From the NCBI GenBank assembly GCA_024349765.1, contig AP026073.1:930001-994000 (forward strand): DNA of 64,000 nucleotides, written 5' to 3'. The first letter of the stretch is position 1. Each line of letters opens with the position of its first letter. The translations under genes were made by a program, and so were the position numbers. Below the pieces are notes generated by a model, which was not told the origin of the DNA, ran no database searches, and saw only the letters and a program-made list of their open reading frames with translations. Of this stretch, positions 26,014 to 35,714 are shown piece by piece. The DNA comes from Streptomyces nigrescens (GTDB lineage: Bacteria > Actinomycetota > Actinomycetes > Streptomycetales > Streptomycetaceae).

Positions 26014-26043
26014 TACGGGCCCGGACGTCACACAGCATCACCA

Positions 26044-26090
26044 GGGGCGGACCGCCTTTTCCCGCGTGAGCGGGAAGGCTGGTCCGCCCT
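26044..26090 (+). terminator. Hairpin between rpmA and obg
   Basis: The outer stem GGGCGGACC/GGTCCGCCC (26045-26053 and 26081-26089) encloses an inner stem GCCTT..CCCGC/GCGGGAAGGC. It lies 30 bases past rpmA. There is no long U tract, so read-through into obg is possible. Confidence 0.6.
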
Positions 26091-26235
26091 TGGCGTGTTA
26101 CGACAGAGAGATCCCTGACGTACGCGCCTTCACTGCCGTACGTGCCGCACTGCTCCCGGCAGTTCCGCGGCGCGGCCGCAGTACCCCCGTAGTACGCAGT
26201 ACCTGACCACCCCGCTCATCTGGAGGCACCCCACC

Positions 26236-27672
26236 ATGACCACCTTCGTGGACCGCGTCGAGCTGCACGTCGCCGCGGGTAACGGAGGCCACGGCTGTGC
26301 CTCCGTACACCGGGAGAAGTTCAAGCCGCTCGGCGGACCCGACGGCGGCAACGGCGGCCGCGGCGGCGATGTGATCCTGGTCGTCGACCAGGACGTCACC
26401 ACGCTCCTCGACTACCACCACCACCCGCACCGCAAGGCCACCAACGGCCAGCCCGGTGCCGGCGACAACCGCGAGGGCAAGAACGGCAAGGACCTGGTCC
26501 TGCCGGTCCCGGACGGCACGGTCGTGCTCGACAAGAACGGTGAGGTGCTCGCCGACCTGGTGGGCCAGGGCACCACCTTCGTCGCCGGCCGGGGCGGCCG
26601 CGGCGGCCTCGGCAACGCCGCGCTGGCCTCCGCCCGCCGCAAGGCGCCCGGTTTCGCGCTGCTCGGCGAGCCGGGGGAGAGCCGGGACATCGTCCTGGAG
26701 CTCAAGACCGTCGCGGACGTCGCGCTGGTCGGCTACCCGAGCGCGGGCAAGTCGTCGCTGATCTCGGTGCTCTCCGCGGCCCGGCCGAAGATCGCGGACT
26801 ACCCGTTCACGACGCTGGTGCCCAACCTCGGCGTGGTCACCGCCGGCGCCACGGTCTACACCATCGCGGACGTCCCCGGGCTGATCCCGGGCGCCAGCCA
26901 GGGCAAGGGCCTGGGCCTGGAGTTCCTGCGGCACGTCGAGCGCTGCGAGGTGCTGGTGCACGTCCTGGACACCGCGACCCTGGAGTCCGACCGGGACCCG
27001 GTCTCCGACCTCGACGTCATCGAGGAGGAACTGTCCCAGTACGGCGGCCTGGAGAACCGGCCCCGGGTGGTCGTGCTCAACAAGGTCGACATCCCCGACG
27101 GCAAGGACCTGGCCGACATGATCCGGCCGGACCTGGAGGAGCGCGGCTACCGCGTCTTCGAGGTCTCGGCCGTCGCCCATCAGGGCCTGAAGGAGCTGTC
27201 GTACGCGCTGGCCGACATCGTCGCCAAGGCGCGCGCCGCCAAGCCCGTCCAGGAGGCCACGCGGATCGTCATCCGTCCCAAGGCGGTGGACGACACGGGC
27301 TTCACGGTCACGCAGGAGGGCGAGGGCTTCTTCCGCGTACGGGGCGAGAAGCCGGAGCGCTGGGTGCGGCAGACCGACTTCAACAACGACGAGGCGGTCG
27401 GCTATCTGGCGGACCGGCTCAACCGCCTCGGCGTTGAGGCCGCGCTCCTCAAGGCGGGCGCCCGCGCCATGGACGGCGTGGCGATCGGCCCCGAGGACAA
27501 CGCGGTGGTCTTCGACTGGGAGCCGACGGTGACGGCCGGCGCGGAGATGCTGGGCCGGCGCGGCGAGGACCACCGCTTCGAGGCGCCCCGCCCGGCCGCG
27601 CAGCGCCGCCGCGACCGCGACGCGGAACGCGACGAGGCCGCCCAGGAGTACGACGGCTTCCGGCCGTTCTAG
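26236..27672 (+). CDS. obg: GTPase Obg (CgtA)
   Basis: The protein has 478 residues. It has a Gly-rich Obg fold (1-158), a G domain with G1 GYPSAGKSS (166-174), G3 DVPGLIPGA and G4 NKVD, and an OCT domain (about 345-425), then a charged actinobacterial tail. It is a ribosome-assembly GTPase for the 50S subunit that also influences the onset of morphological differentiation in Streptomyces. GGAGG lies before the ATG at 26236. Confidence 0.97.
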   Translation: MTTFVDRVELHVAAGNGGHGCASVHREKFKPLGGPDGGNGGRGGDVILVVDQDVTTLLDYHHHPHRKATNGQPGAGDNREGKNGKDLVLPVPDGTVVLDKNGEVLADLVGQGTTFVAGRGGRGGLGNAALASARRKAPGFALLGEPGESRDIVLELKTVADVALVGYPSAGKSSLISVLSAARPKIADYPFTTLVPNLGVVTAGATVYTIADVPGLIPGASQGKGLGLEFLRHVERCEVLVHVLDTATLESDRDPVSDLDVIEEELSQYGGLENRPRVVVLNKVDIPDGKDLADMIRPDLEERGYRVFEVSAVAHQGLKELSYALADIVAKARAAKPVQEATRIVIRPKAVDDTGFTVTQEGEGFFRVRGEKPERWVRQTDFNNDEAVGYLADRLNRLGVEAALLKAGARAMDGVAIGPEDNAVVFDWEPTVTAGAEMLGRRGEDHRFEAPRPAAQRRRDRDAERDEAAQEYDGFRPF

Positions 27673-27730
27673 GGGTTCCCGAAGCGCCGTTCCAGGGGTT
27701 CCCGAAGCGGGGGGCCCGCGCACATGTACC

Positions 27731-27757
27731 CGCCCACCCCCCGAAGGGGGGTGGGCG
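27731..27757. terminator. Terminator after obg
   Basis: CGCCCACCCCCC (27731-27742), loop GAA, then GGGGGGTGGGCG (27746-27757): a perfect 12-bp stem followed shortly by an A run. Just upstream the 15-base phrase AGGGGTTCCCGAAGC occurs twice (from 27671 and 27692). Confidence 0.7.
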
Positions 27758-27834
27758 GCGGGGAAAAAACCAAGCGGCAGCCCCCAAGCAAGGCAGCACC
27801 CCTCCGCGGCAGTCCCCACCCGCAAGAACCCAAA

Positions 27835-27873
27835 GCGCAGGCCCCGGGAAGATTCTCTTCCCGGGGCCTGCGC
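27835..27873. terminator. Terminator serving the leftward glycerophosphotransferase gene
   Basis: A perfect 18-bp stem (27835-27852 with 27856-27873) around a TTC loop, core GGCCCCGGGAAGA. It lies 47 bases past the stop of the leftward gene and may also stop read-through from obg. Confidence 0.8.
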
Positions 27874-27919
27874 CGGTGCTCAGGGCCGTCCGCGGAGGCC
27901 GCAGACGGCGTTCTGCGGG

Positions 27920-30007
27920 CTAGACGCCGGCCGTCGCGTCCGAGGTGCCGGTGGCCTCGTGCTCGGCCGTCTCCGGGCCGTCCACGCCCTCCTGCGAGCG
28001 CTGGCCGGGGATGCCGGAGAGCCGGTTCTCCATGCGGATGCGGCGCTCGTCGGCCTTGGTGCACAGATCCATCGCCGCCAGGTTGAAGCGGACCGACGAC
28101 GGCGGGTCCGACGGGCCCAGCAGGTGCTCCTTGAGCTCCGCCCGCGCCGCGACGAGGGTGTCCTTCTCCCGGTCGCGGACCGCGTCGAGCAGACCGGCCA
28201 CCCCGGCCGCGTCCGGCGTGAGGATCGTCGCCGCCCGGACGGTCGGGAAGTTCGCCCGGAAGTCGTCCTCGGTCATGCCCGACGTATTGGCGACCGCGTA
28301 CGGCTTCTCGCTGGTCAGGTAGTCGGAGACCACGCTGGAGACATCGCTGACCAGCACGTCGGCCTGGTTGAAGCAGCTGAAGATGCCGGGGCGGGCGGTG
28401 GTGATGATCTGGTGCTCCCACTCGGGGAAGGAGTTCCAGTACGCCTCCTCCCAGGCGGTGACCGCGTCCGCGACGGCGGCCGCGCGGCCCTCGTCGGGGG
28501 TGCCCTGCAGCCGCATCCGCTCCAGCTCGTCGGCGCTCTTGCGGAACGCCGAGGTGGTCAGCGTGTCCAGCTCCTCGGCGCGGCGGGCCAGCTCGGCGGC
28601 GGCCTCCGGGCCGGGGCGCGTCCCGCTGCGCCGGCCGTTGGCCTCCGTGATCATCGCCTGGATACGGGCGTTGGCGGCGCCCGCCCGCGGGTCGACGGAA
28701 CCGGTCATCGGGTGCGGCTTGTACAGCAGCCGCACGTTCTCGTCGGCGAGGAGCTCGCGGACGATGTTCTCGCCGGCCAGGATCACCGAGGTGTTGCCCG
28801 GGTTGCCGTCCCAGCCCTCCCAGGTCGGGGCGTACAGCACGGTGGTCGGCCGGCCGGCCGGGGCGCCCTCGTACGCGCGGATCGGGGACAGCTGGGGGCG
28901 GCCGACCTCGACGACGTCCTTGTCCTCCACGCCGATGTCGGCGAGCTGGTAGCGGTCGCGGGCCGCCGGGCCCGCCACCCAGACCTCGTCGTAGGCCTTG
29001 GCGTACGGGTTGCAGGAGGACAGCTTGTCGCTCTCGCCGTGGTTGATGAACGCGTGCTTGATCGACGGGATCCGGAGGATCTGCGAGGTCTTGCCGGAGT
29101 TCGCCGGGTGCAGCAGGACCTTGAGCGTGGAGTGCTCCAGGCGCATCAGGTTGGCGACCTTCGGGATGCAGACGATCGGGATGTCCGTGGCCTCGATCTT
29201 CTGCACCATGAAGCGCTCACGGAGCACGATGATCGGGTTGCCGTCCAGGGAGGCGAGCGTGCTCAGCCACATGTTGGCCTGGTAGGCCGAGGACGCGCCG
29301 CCGGAGAAGTACATGCCGACCGTCGGGCGGTACCCGGCCAGCCAGTTGTCCAGCCACTCCAGCGCCTGCTGTTCGGCGACCACGCGCTTCTTGGGCAGCA
29401 GCCAGGTGCTCAGGTAGAGGGTGCCGCCGGCCGACAGGGCCAGGGAGACGGTCAGTCCGATGCCGCCCCAGTAGGCGTCGGTCGTGATCGCGGTGACCAT
29501 CATGCCGATGGTGGTGGGCACCGAGAAGCGCAGCAGCCGCCGGCCCGTCTGGCGGGACAGGATCCGCGGCGGGGCGTCGCACAGCCGCAGCTCGCCGGCG
29601 TCGATGTTGCGCGTCACGAACGGCAGGCTGCGGGTCCGGCGGACCAGCACCGCGACCGCCTGGCACACGAAGTGGGTGCCGTAGAAGAGGAGCAGCGTGA
29701 TGGTGAGCGGCGCCTGCTCCTCCAGCGGGTTGATGCCGTCGATGTGCAGCAGGCCGACCAGTATCAGCATGTCGCGCAGCAGCTGGCGCACCGTGACGTC
29801 GAACCGGATCCGGCCCAGCACGGCGAGCAGGCCGGGCTGCTTGTGCTGCAGGACCAGGTCGAGGCCCAGGTTGACCACGGAGGCGGCGATGAACAGCGGG
29901 ATGACGGGCAGCAGCGCACCGACGAGCTGGGCGGTGAACGCGAGCATCATCGCGAGGAGTGCCGCGAGCTGTACGGCTCGGCGGGGAACGATTCCGGCGG
30001 AAGGCAC
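27920..30007 (-). CDS. CDP-glycerol glycerophosphotransferase-like membrane protein
   Basis: The protein has 695 residues. Its N-terminal half has about six membrane helices (ALLAMMLAFTAQLVGALLPVI, TLLLFYGTHFVCQAVAVL, and others up to residue about 205). The cytoplasmic domain contains KHAFINHGESDKLSSCNPYAKAYDEVWVAG and VLYAPTWEGW, the TagF-like poly(glycerophosphate) transferase signatures. Family members add glycerol-phosphate or similar units to teichoic acid-type polymers. The membrane half is unusual relative to Bacillus TagF but common in Streptomyces. It has Glu/Ala linkers and a polar C-terminus. It lies in the same neighbourhood as SCO2584/SCO2583-type spore wall proteins and an LCP protein, consistent with a wall glycopolymer role. 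Confidence 0.85.
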   Translation of the reverse strand: MPSAGIVPRRAVQLAALLAMMLAFTAQLVGALLPVIPLFIAASVVNLGLDLVLQHKQPGLLAVLGRIRFDVTVRQLLRDMLILVGLLHIDGINPLEEQAPLTITLLLFYGTHFVCQAVAVLVRRTRSLPFVTRNIDAGELRLCDAPPRILSRQTGRRLLRFSVPTTIGMMVTAITTDAYWGGIGLTVSLALSAGGTLYLSTWLLPKKRVVAEQQALEWLDNWLAGYRPTVGMYFSGGASSAYQANMWLSTLASLDGNPIIVLRERFMVQKIEATDIPIVCIPKVANLMRLEHSTLKVLLHPANSGKTSQILRIPSIKHAFINHGESDKLSSCNPYAKAYDEVWVAGPAARDRYQLADIGVEDKDVVEVGRPQLSPIRAYEGAPAGRPTTVLYAPTWEGWDGNPGNTSVILAGENIVRELLADENVRLLYKPHPMTGSVDPRAGAANARIQAMITEANGRRSGTRPGPEAAAELARRAEELDTLTTSAFRKSADELERMRLQGTPDEGRAAAVADAVTAWEEAYWNSFPEWEHQIITTARPGIFSCFNQADVLVSDVSSVVSDYLTSEKPYAVANTSGMTEDDFRANFPTVRAATILTPDAAGVAGLLDAVRDREKDTLVAARAELKEHLLGPSDPPSSVRFNLAAMDLCTKADERRIRMENRLSGIPGQRSQEGVDGPETAEHEATGTSDATAGV

Positions 30008-30512
30008 GGGGGAGGGCTCCTGGCAGCAAGAAGGTCAGGGGGGAGGCCGAGGTGGGGCGGCCGGGTCCCGCGCTGCGACGCCGCCGGAGCGGCGAAACGG
30101 GACCGATGGACACCCGACCGTATGACCTTGTTGGCCTTGGTGACAATCTGCTGTGGCTCTCATCACCGCGAAAGCGGACCAATCGAACGCAACCTCTTGG
30201 CCGTTCCGCCCGTCTTAAGGAATTCCGGGTGGGTGGCGGTGAATGCAGGAAATACGGCCGTGGGAAGAAGCCTTCGGCCGTACGGGGCGGGCGGACCGGA
30301 GGGCGCTCCTCCGTATTGTTCCAGCCACTTCATGGTGGCGTTCGCCACCCGGACGGCCCGGTCACCGTTCCGCCGGACGTCCGCCAGGCGATATCGGCAC
30401 GCGCCGGCGGGCCGCACTGCCGTAGATTGCGCCCGTAGGGACGTGTACGGGACGGTCCGGGACCACCCGTACGGCGGCCGGGAAACAGGCGAGCAGTACA
30501 GGGGTACAGCAG
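30008..30512. other. 505-base divergent promoter region
   Basis: This spacer lies between the leftward glycerophosphotransferase gene and proB. It contains short A/T-richer islands suited to promoters near 30120-30180 and 30230-30260. No gene, large palindrome or repeat seen. Confidence 0.4.
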
Positions 30513-31631
30513 GTGGCAGGCGCAAGGCAGGACGTCGCTCACGCCCGGCGGATCGTGGTCAAGGTGGGCTCGTCCTCACTGACCACGGCCGCCGGCGGAC
30601 TGGACGCGGACCGGGTCGACGCGCTGGTGGACGTGCTGGCCAAGCACCAGGACAAGGAGATCGTGCTGGTCTCCTCCGGTGCCATCGCGGCCGGCCTGGC
30701 CCCGCTGGGCCTGGACCGGCGGCCCCGCGACCTGGCCCGCCAGCAGGCCGCCGCCAGCGTCGGCCAGGGCCTGCTGGTCGCCCGCTACACCGCCTCCTTC
30801 GCCCGCTACGGCCGGCGCGTCGGCCAGGTCCTGCTGACCTCCGACGACACCAGCCGCCGGGCCCACTACCGCAACGCCTACCGGACCCTGGACCAGCTGC
30901 TGGCCATGGGCGCCGTGCCGATCGTCAACGAGAACGACACGGTCGCCACCGACGAGATCCGCTTCGGCGACAACGACCGGCTGGCCGCGCTGGTCGCCCA
31001 CCTCGTCCGCGCCGACCTGCTGATCCTGCTGTCCGACGTGGACGGCCTCTACGACGGCGACCCGGCCACCCCGGGCACCTCGCGGATAGCCGAGGTCCGT
31101 GGTCCCAAGGACCTGGAGGGCGTCTCCATCGGGAGCGCGGGCAAGGCCGGCGTGGGCACCGGCGGCATGGTCACCAAGGTCGAGGCCGCCCGGATCGCCG
31201 CCGCGGCCGGCGTCCCGGTCATCCTGACCTCCGCCGTGCACGCCGCGGAGGCGCTGGCCGGCGGGCCCACGGGCACGCACTTCCTGCGGACCGGGCGGCG
31301 CTCCGCCGACCGGCTGCTGTGGCTCGCGCACGCCTCCACGCCGCGTGGCGCCCTCGTCCTGGACGACGGGGCGGTGCGGGCCGTCGTCGAGCGGCACTCC
31401 TCGCTGCTGCCCGCCGGTATCGCCGCGGTGGAGGGCGAGTTCTCGGCCGGCGACCCGGTCGAGCTGCGGGACGGCGGGGGCCGGGCGATCGCCCGCGGCC
31501 TCGTCAATTTCGACGCCCGGGAAATCCCCCGATTGATTGGCCGTTCGACCCGCGATCTCGCCCGTGAGCTGGGCCCCGCCTACGAGCGGGAGGTCGTGCA
31601 CCGCGACGATCTGGTGCTGCTGCACCACTGA
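30513..31631 (+). CDS. proB: Glutamate 5-kinase
   Basis: The protein has 372 residues from the GTG at 30513. The amino-acid kinase domain starts RRIVVKVGSSSLT and includes ENDTVATDEIRFGDND and LLILLSDVDGLYDGDP; GKAGVGTGGMVTKVEAA is the substrate loop. A C-terminal PUA domain (residues about 285-365) completes the full-length form. It makes gamma-glutamyl phosphate, the first step of proline synthesis, and is normally feedback-inhibited by proline. The next enzyme, proA, follows after one small gene. Confidence 0.96.
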   Translation: MAGARQDVAHARRIVVKVGSSSLTTAAGGLDADRVDALVDVLAKHQDKEIVLVSSGAIAAGLAPLGLDRRPRDLARQQAAASVGQGLLVARYTASFARYGRRVGQVLLTSDDTSRRAHYRNAYRTLDQLLAMGAVPIVNENDTVATDEIRFGDNDRLAALVAHLVRADLLILLSDVDGLYDGDPATPGTSRIAEVRGPKDLEGVSIGSAGKAGVGTGGMVTKVEAARIAAAAGVPVILTSAVHAAEALAGGPTGTHFLRTGRRSADRLLWLAHASTPRGALVLDDGAVRAVVERHSSLLPAGIAAVEGEFSAGDPVELRDGGGRAIARGLVNFDAREIPRLIGRSTRDLARELGPAYEREVVHRDDLVLLHH

Positions 31632-32028
31632 CGCCGTCGCGCCCCCGCCGGCGGCCGGCACGGCACCGGCACCCGCCCCGCCCGTGGTACGCGGACCGGT
31701 CTTTCCCGCGAGAGCTTGGCAAAAACGCCCCCGCGACGGCCCGCGGACTGGTCAACTTTGTTGCGGGGCGCCACAGGGGAGGGGTGCCCGCCGCGCGCAA
31801 GCGCACCCGTCGACGTACCACCCAGTCGGCCCCGCAACCGCCCGGGGGCCGAGCAATTCGCAACACAGGAGGCCGCCGGTGAGACGAGGGCGCCCAGGGG
31901 CACCGCCCCGAGGGACGGCGGAGCGCGCACTGACCAGCGTCGGACCCGGCTTGGCCGCCGGCCGGCCCGAGGACGAGGACCTGGGGGAGCGCAGCCGGAC
32001 CGCGCGGCCAACCACGGAGAGTGACCGT
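31632..32028. other. 397-base gap after proB
   Basis: This gap contains the alternative GTG with AGGAGG at 31867-31881 noted for the following gene. Otherwise it is low-complexity G+C-rich sequence with a small A/T-richer patch near 31715-31765 that could hold a promoter. Confidence 0.4.
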
Positions 32029-32376
32029 GTGGAGGCGTCCCGGCTCTGGCACATCACCCTCAGTGTCTCGGGGGCCGAGGCTCCGCTGCGGGAGGTCCGG
32101 CGGGCGCTGGAGCAGCTCGCGCACGACCATCCCTTCCTGCTGACCAGCCGCTACGCCAACGACCACGCCGAGATCCGCTACTGGGAGGAGGCCCGCGACC
32201 TGCACGACGCCGCGGCGGTCGCCCTGCGGCTCTGGGGCGAGCACCGCTCGACGGCCAAACTGCCCCCGTGGGAGATCGTCGGCCTGGAGGTCATCGACCG
32301 GGAGACGTACCACCAGCGCATCGCCGAGGGCTACGGGCCGCCACCGGCCGCACCCGTGGGCGTGCACCCGTTCTGA
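32029..32376 (+). CDS. Conserved hypothetical protein between proB and proA
   Basis: The protein has 115 residues from the GTG at 32029 (GGAG at 32016-32019), starting MEASRLWHITLSVSG. It is an alpha/beta protein (REVRRALEQLAHDHPFLLTSRYANDHAEIRYWEEARDLHDAA, in which the helices alternate with short strands) ending APVGVHPF. An in-frame GTG at 31879 with a perfect AGGAGG six bases upstream is an alternative start that would add 50 low-complexity residues. I favour the shorter form because conservation appears to begin there. Similar genes sit between proB and proA in other streptomycetes. Function unknown. Confidence 0.75.
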   Translation: MEASRLWHITLSVSGAEAPLREVRRALEQLAHDHPFLLTSRYANDHAEIRYWEEARDLHDAAAVALRLWGEHRSTAKLPPWEIVGLEVIDRETYHQRIAEGYGPPPAAPVGVHPF

Positions 32377-32448
32377 CCGGTGGCCCGCCGCGTTCCGCGC
32401 TGTGAGATACCCCCTGGCCGCGGCCTGCCCGCCCGATAGGCTGCGGCC

Positions 32449-33717
32449 ATGACCAGCAGCGCATCGCAGACCTCACCCGTCCTCGACACCGCCCGCCGTG
32501 CGCGGGAGGCGGCCGCCGTCCTGGCGCCACTGCCGCGGACGGCCCGCGACGCCGCGCTGCTCGCCATCGCCGACGCCCTGGTGGAGCGGACCGAGGAGAT
32601 CGTCGCCGCCAACGCCCAGGACATCGCCAAGGCCCGTCAGGCCGGCACCGCCGAGTCGATCGTGGACCGGCTCACCCTCACCCCGGAGCGGATCGCGGCG
32701 ATCGCCGCGGACGTCCGCCAGGTCGTGGCGCTGCCCGACCCGGTCGGCGAGGTGGTCCGCGGCTCGACCCTGCCCAACGGCCTCGACCTGCGCCAGGTCC
32801 GGGTCCCGCTCGGCGTGATCGGCATCATCTACGAGGCCCGCCCCAATGTGACGGTGGACGCCGCCGCCCTCTGCCTGAAGTCCGGCAACGCCGTGCTGCT
32901 GCGCGGCTCGTCCTCCGCCTACGCCTCCAACAGCGCACTGGTGGACGTGCTGCGCGACGCCGTCCGGAGCGCCGGGCTGCCCGCCGACGCCGTCCAGCTG
33001 GTGCCCGGCGAGAGCCGCGACTCGGTGCGCGAGCTGATGCGCGCCCGCGGCCTGGTCGACGTGCTGATCCCGCGCGGCGGCGCCTCGCTGATCCGTACGG
33101 TCGTCGAGGAGTCCACCGTCCCGGTGATCGAGACCGGCACCGGCAACTGCCACGTCTACGTCGACGAGGCCGCCGACCTCGACATGGCGATCGACATCCT
33201 GATCAACTCCAAGGCCCAGCGGCCCAGCGTCTGCAACGCCGCCGAGACCGTGCTGGTGCATGCCGGGATCGCCGAGAAGTTCCTGCCGCGCGCCCTGGAG
33301 GCGCTCACCGAGGCCGGCGTGGTCGTGCACGGCGACGCCGCCTGGCAGCAGGCCGGCCCCGGGCTGGTCGCCCCCGCCACGGACGAGGACTGGGCGACGG
33401 AGTACCTCTCGTACGACATCGCGGCCGCCGTGGTGCCCGACCTGGAGGCGGCGGTCGCGCACATCCGGCGCTGGTCCTCCGGGCACACCGAGGCGATCGT
33501 CACCACCTCGCAGGCCGCGGCCCGCCGATTCACCCAGTTGGTGGATTCCACGACCGTCGCGGTCAACGCCTCGACCCGCTTCACGGACGGCGGCCAGTTC
33601 GGTTTCGGCGCCGAGATCGGCATTTCCACCCAGAAGCTGCACGCCCGCGGCCCCATGGGCCTGCCGGAGCTGACCTCCACCAAATACATCGTCACCGGCG
33701 ATGGCCACACCCGCTGA
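32449..33717 (+). CDS. proA: Gamma-glutamyl phosphate reductase
   Basis: The protein has 422 residues, starting [19 protein letters not shown]. The aldehyde dehydrogenase-like fold includes the catalytic Cys in [37 protein letters not shown] for NADPH contacts, and the C-terminal [16 protein letters not shown]. It reduces gamma-glutamyl phosphate to glutamate semialdehyde in proline synthesis. The upstream TAGGCT (about 32437) close to the ATG suggests a short or absent leader. Confidence 0.96.
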   Translation: MTSSASQTSPVLDTARRAREAAAVLAPLPRTARDAALLAIADALVERTEEIVAANAQDIAKARQAGTAESIVDRLTLTPERIAAIAADVRQVVALPDPVGEVVRGSTLPNGLDLRQVRVPLGVIGIIYEARPNVTVDAAALCLKSGNAVLLRGSSSAYASNSALVDVLRDAVRSAGLPADAVQLVPGESRDSVRELMRARGLVDVLIPRGGASLIRTVVEESTVPVIETGTGNCHVYVDEAADLDMAIDILINSKAQRPSVCNAAETVLVHAGIAEKFLPRALEALTEAGVVVHGDAAWQQAGPGLVAPATDEDWATEYLSYDIAAAVVPDLEAAVAHIRRWSSGHTEAIVTTSQAAARRFTQLVDSTTVAVNASTRFTDGGQFGFGAEIGISTQKLHARGPMGLPELTSTKYIVTGDGHTR

Positions 33718-33804
33718 CGCCGGCCCCGGATTTCCCGTCCCCGCAGCCCCGTTCTCTGTGCTTTCTCCCTGCCCAAAATGGCCCCCCGGGGCTAACCTGG
33801 ACGG

Positions 33805-34422
33805 GTGCCGTACGACGTGGGGGGCACGCCGTTCCCGGACGGCGAAGAGCCCGACGAGCACCACCACGGGAGCCACGGAAAAGCGGATGAGGAATTCGCT
33901 TCCGTGGTCTTCGACGAGGAATTCGTCCGGTCCGCGCGGATCCACGAACCCTCGGCGGTCGAGCGGATGCTGGCCGCCGCCGAGGCGCGCGCCGAGGCCG
34001 AGGCGGCCCGCTCGGCCCCCGGTTTCGGCCCCGACGCAGCGGACGACCCCGACGCGTACGGCGACCCGCGGCACCGCGGTGCGTACGGCGGGTACGAGGA
34101 CGACGACTACGACGACCGGCCGTACGGCCCCTACGGCGGCTCGCTGCGGCCCTACCGCGGCAGCACCCGCTGGCACCGGCCGGTGGCCTGGGTCCTGGCC
34201 GTGGTCATGGGCATCGGGCTGGTCGCGCTGGCCTTCAGCGCCGTCTACCGCGGCGCGTCCGGGCGCAACCAGAGCCCGGCGCCGGCACCCACGTCCAGCG
34301 GTGTCGACGCCCCGGCCACCGGCGGCGCGGACAGCGTCCGTACGGCGCGCCCCGGCCTGCCGTCGCTGCCGTCCGCCGAGACCGTGCGCCCGTCATTTTC
34401 CGCCGGCACCCAGGCACAGTGA
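33805..34422 (+). CDS. SCO2584-family spore wall biosynthesis-associated membrane protein
   Basis: The protein has 205 residues from the GTG at 33805. A TAACCT -10-like box (33792-33797) eight bases ahead suggests a leaderless message. The cytoplasmic N-terminal half is acidic with Tyr/Gly/Asp-rich repeats (YGGYEDDDYDDRPYGPYGG). One membrane helix (about 131-150) follows, then a short Pro/Ser/Thr external tail. It shares the motif SVVFDExFVRxAR with the next gene. By position after proA it corresponds to S. coelicolor SCO2584, reported as a partner in the spore-wall synthesising complex; this is from memory. Confidence 0.75.
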   Translation: MPYDVGGTPFPDGEEPDEHHHGSHGKADEEFASVVFDEEFVRSARIHEPSAVERMLAAAEARAEAEAARSAPGFGPDAADDPDAYGDPRHRGAYGGYEDDDYDDRPYGPYGGSLRPYRGSTRWHRPVAWVLAVVMGIGLVALAFSAVYRGASGRNQSPAPAPTSSGVDAPATGGADSVRTARPGLPSLPSAETVRPSFSAGTQAQ

Positions 34423-34529
34423 CACCGCCGCGCGTTGCCCGCATCCGGGGCGCCCGAAACGGAACGGTGCGCTGAAGTTGCCCGCCGCCCCGGCGTTTAC
34501 CTTTGCCCCGGCCGACCTACTCTTGTTGT

Positions 34530-35654
34530 ATGACCGGGCCTGGTGACCCTCCCGAAGGGACGCCCAACGGCGCCCCGGGAGGCGGTGAGGACGAGTACCG
34601 ATCCGTCGTCTTCGACGAATCGTTCGTGCGCGCTGCGCGGCTGCAGGAATTCTCCGCCGACGAACGGCTCGGCGAGCACCACGCACCGGCGGTGAAGACC
34701 CGGCGCGCCTGGATGCGGCTGGGGGGTTCCCGGCAGGCGATCCTCCTGGTGCTGCTGATCGTGCTGGCCTTCGGCACCGCCGTCTACATGGGCATCCGGC
34801 ACCCCTACAAGACCCCCGAGCCGGCCCGGGTGCAGCCGTTGCGGTCGGCCGTCGTGCCGCTCGCGCCGAGCGGGGAGGTGCCCGGCGGGACGCCCGAGGA
34901 CCTCTTCGCGCACAGCCCCGCGGCGAACTACCGGGTCGGCGCCGCGGGCGTGAACCTGCCCACGGTCTCCCGCACCGACCACTTCTCCGACGGCCAGATC
35001 GTCTCCGCGCTGACCATCGCCAAGGACTACCTCGTCCGCTCCTCGCTGGACCCGGACACCGTCACCGGCGGTTCCGTACGGCCGCTGCGGCTGCTGCTCG
35101 ACACCGGCCAACTCGACCAGTTCGACCGGAGCTTGGCGCACCCCGACGACAACGGCCACGACGCCGCCACCGGCTGGCTGGTCCGCTTCGACCCCCGACA
35201 GACCCGCCTCGCCGACCGGAACGTACGGGTCAACGGCACGCTGTCCGCCGCGGAGTTGAGCCCGGACGCGCTGGAGGTCACCGCGGACTACACCTTCGTC
35301 TACGCCGTCCAACCCGCCCCCGGCGCCCGGCAGGCCGCGGCCGGCCAGGACGTCGGCAAGGCCACCGCGGGCGCCGCCTCGCTGGTCACCGTGCGGCGCG
35401 AGATGCACTTCCGGCTGGGCCGCGACGACCTGGCCGACCACCGCCTGGAGGTGCTGCAGAGCAGCCTGCAGGCCGGGCCGCTGGCCTGCTCCTCGCAGCC
35501 GGCCGACGCGCTGCACCCGCTCTTCGCGGGACAGCACGCCGGCAGCGACCGCCCGGCCGGCACCGACCCCTACGCCAGGGACCGGGCCAACCCCTCGCTG
35601 TGCGGTCAGCTGGCGCCGTCCGCCGAGCCGAAGCCGGCCCACCCGATCCGCTAG
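34530..35654 (+). CDS. SCO2583-family membrane protein
   Basis: The protein has 374 residues, starting MTGPGDPPEGTP at 34530, with TACTCT immediately upstream, so it is probably leaderless. The cytoplasmic part carries YRSVVFDESFVRAARLQEFSA, nearly the same motif as in the preceding protein. A single membrane helix (SRQAILLVLLIVLAFGTAVYMG, residues about 65-86) leads to a 285-residue external domain with an SxRP.RLLLDTGQ region and two late cysteines (AGPLACSS, NPSLCGQL), able to form a disulphide. Role unknown beyond association with the spore-wall neighbourhood. Confidence 0.75.
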   Translation: MTGPGDPPEGTPNGAPGGGEDEYRSVVFDESFVRAARLQEFSADERLGEHHAPAVKTRRAWMRLGGSRQAILLVLLIVLAFGTAVYMGIRHPYKTPEPARVQPLRSAVVPLAPSGEVPGGTPEDLFAHSPAANYRVGAAGVNLPTVSRTDHFSDGQIVSALTIAKDYLVRSSLDPDTVTGGSVRPLRLLLDTGQLDQFDRSLAHPDDNGHDAATGWLVRFDPRQTRLADRNVRVNGTLSAAELSPDALEVTADYTFVYAVQPAPGARQAAAGQDVGKATAGAASLVTVRREMHFRLGRDDLADHRLEVLQSSLQAGPLACSSQPADALHPLFAGQHAGSDRPAGTDPYARDRANPSLCGQLAPSAEPKPAHPIR

Positions 35655-35714
35655 GCGGCCGAGGACCCGCCGGGCGTGCGGGCCGCTCCACCGGGGGTCG
35701 TGCGGGCCGCTCCG

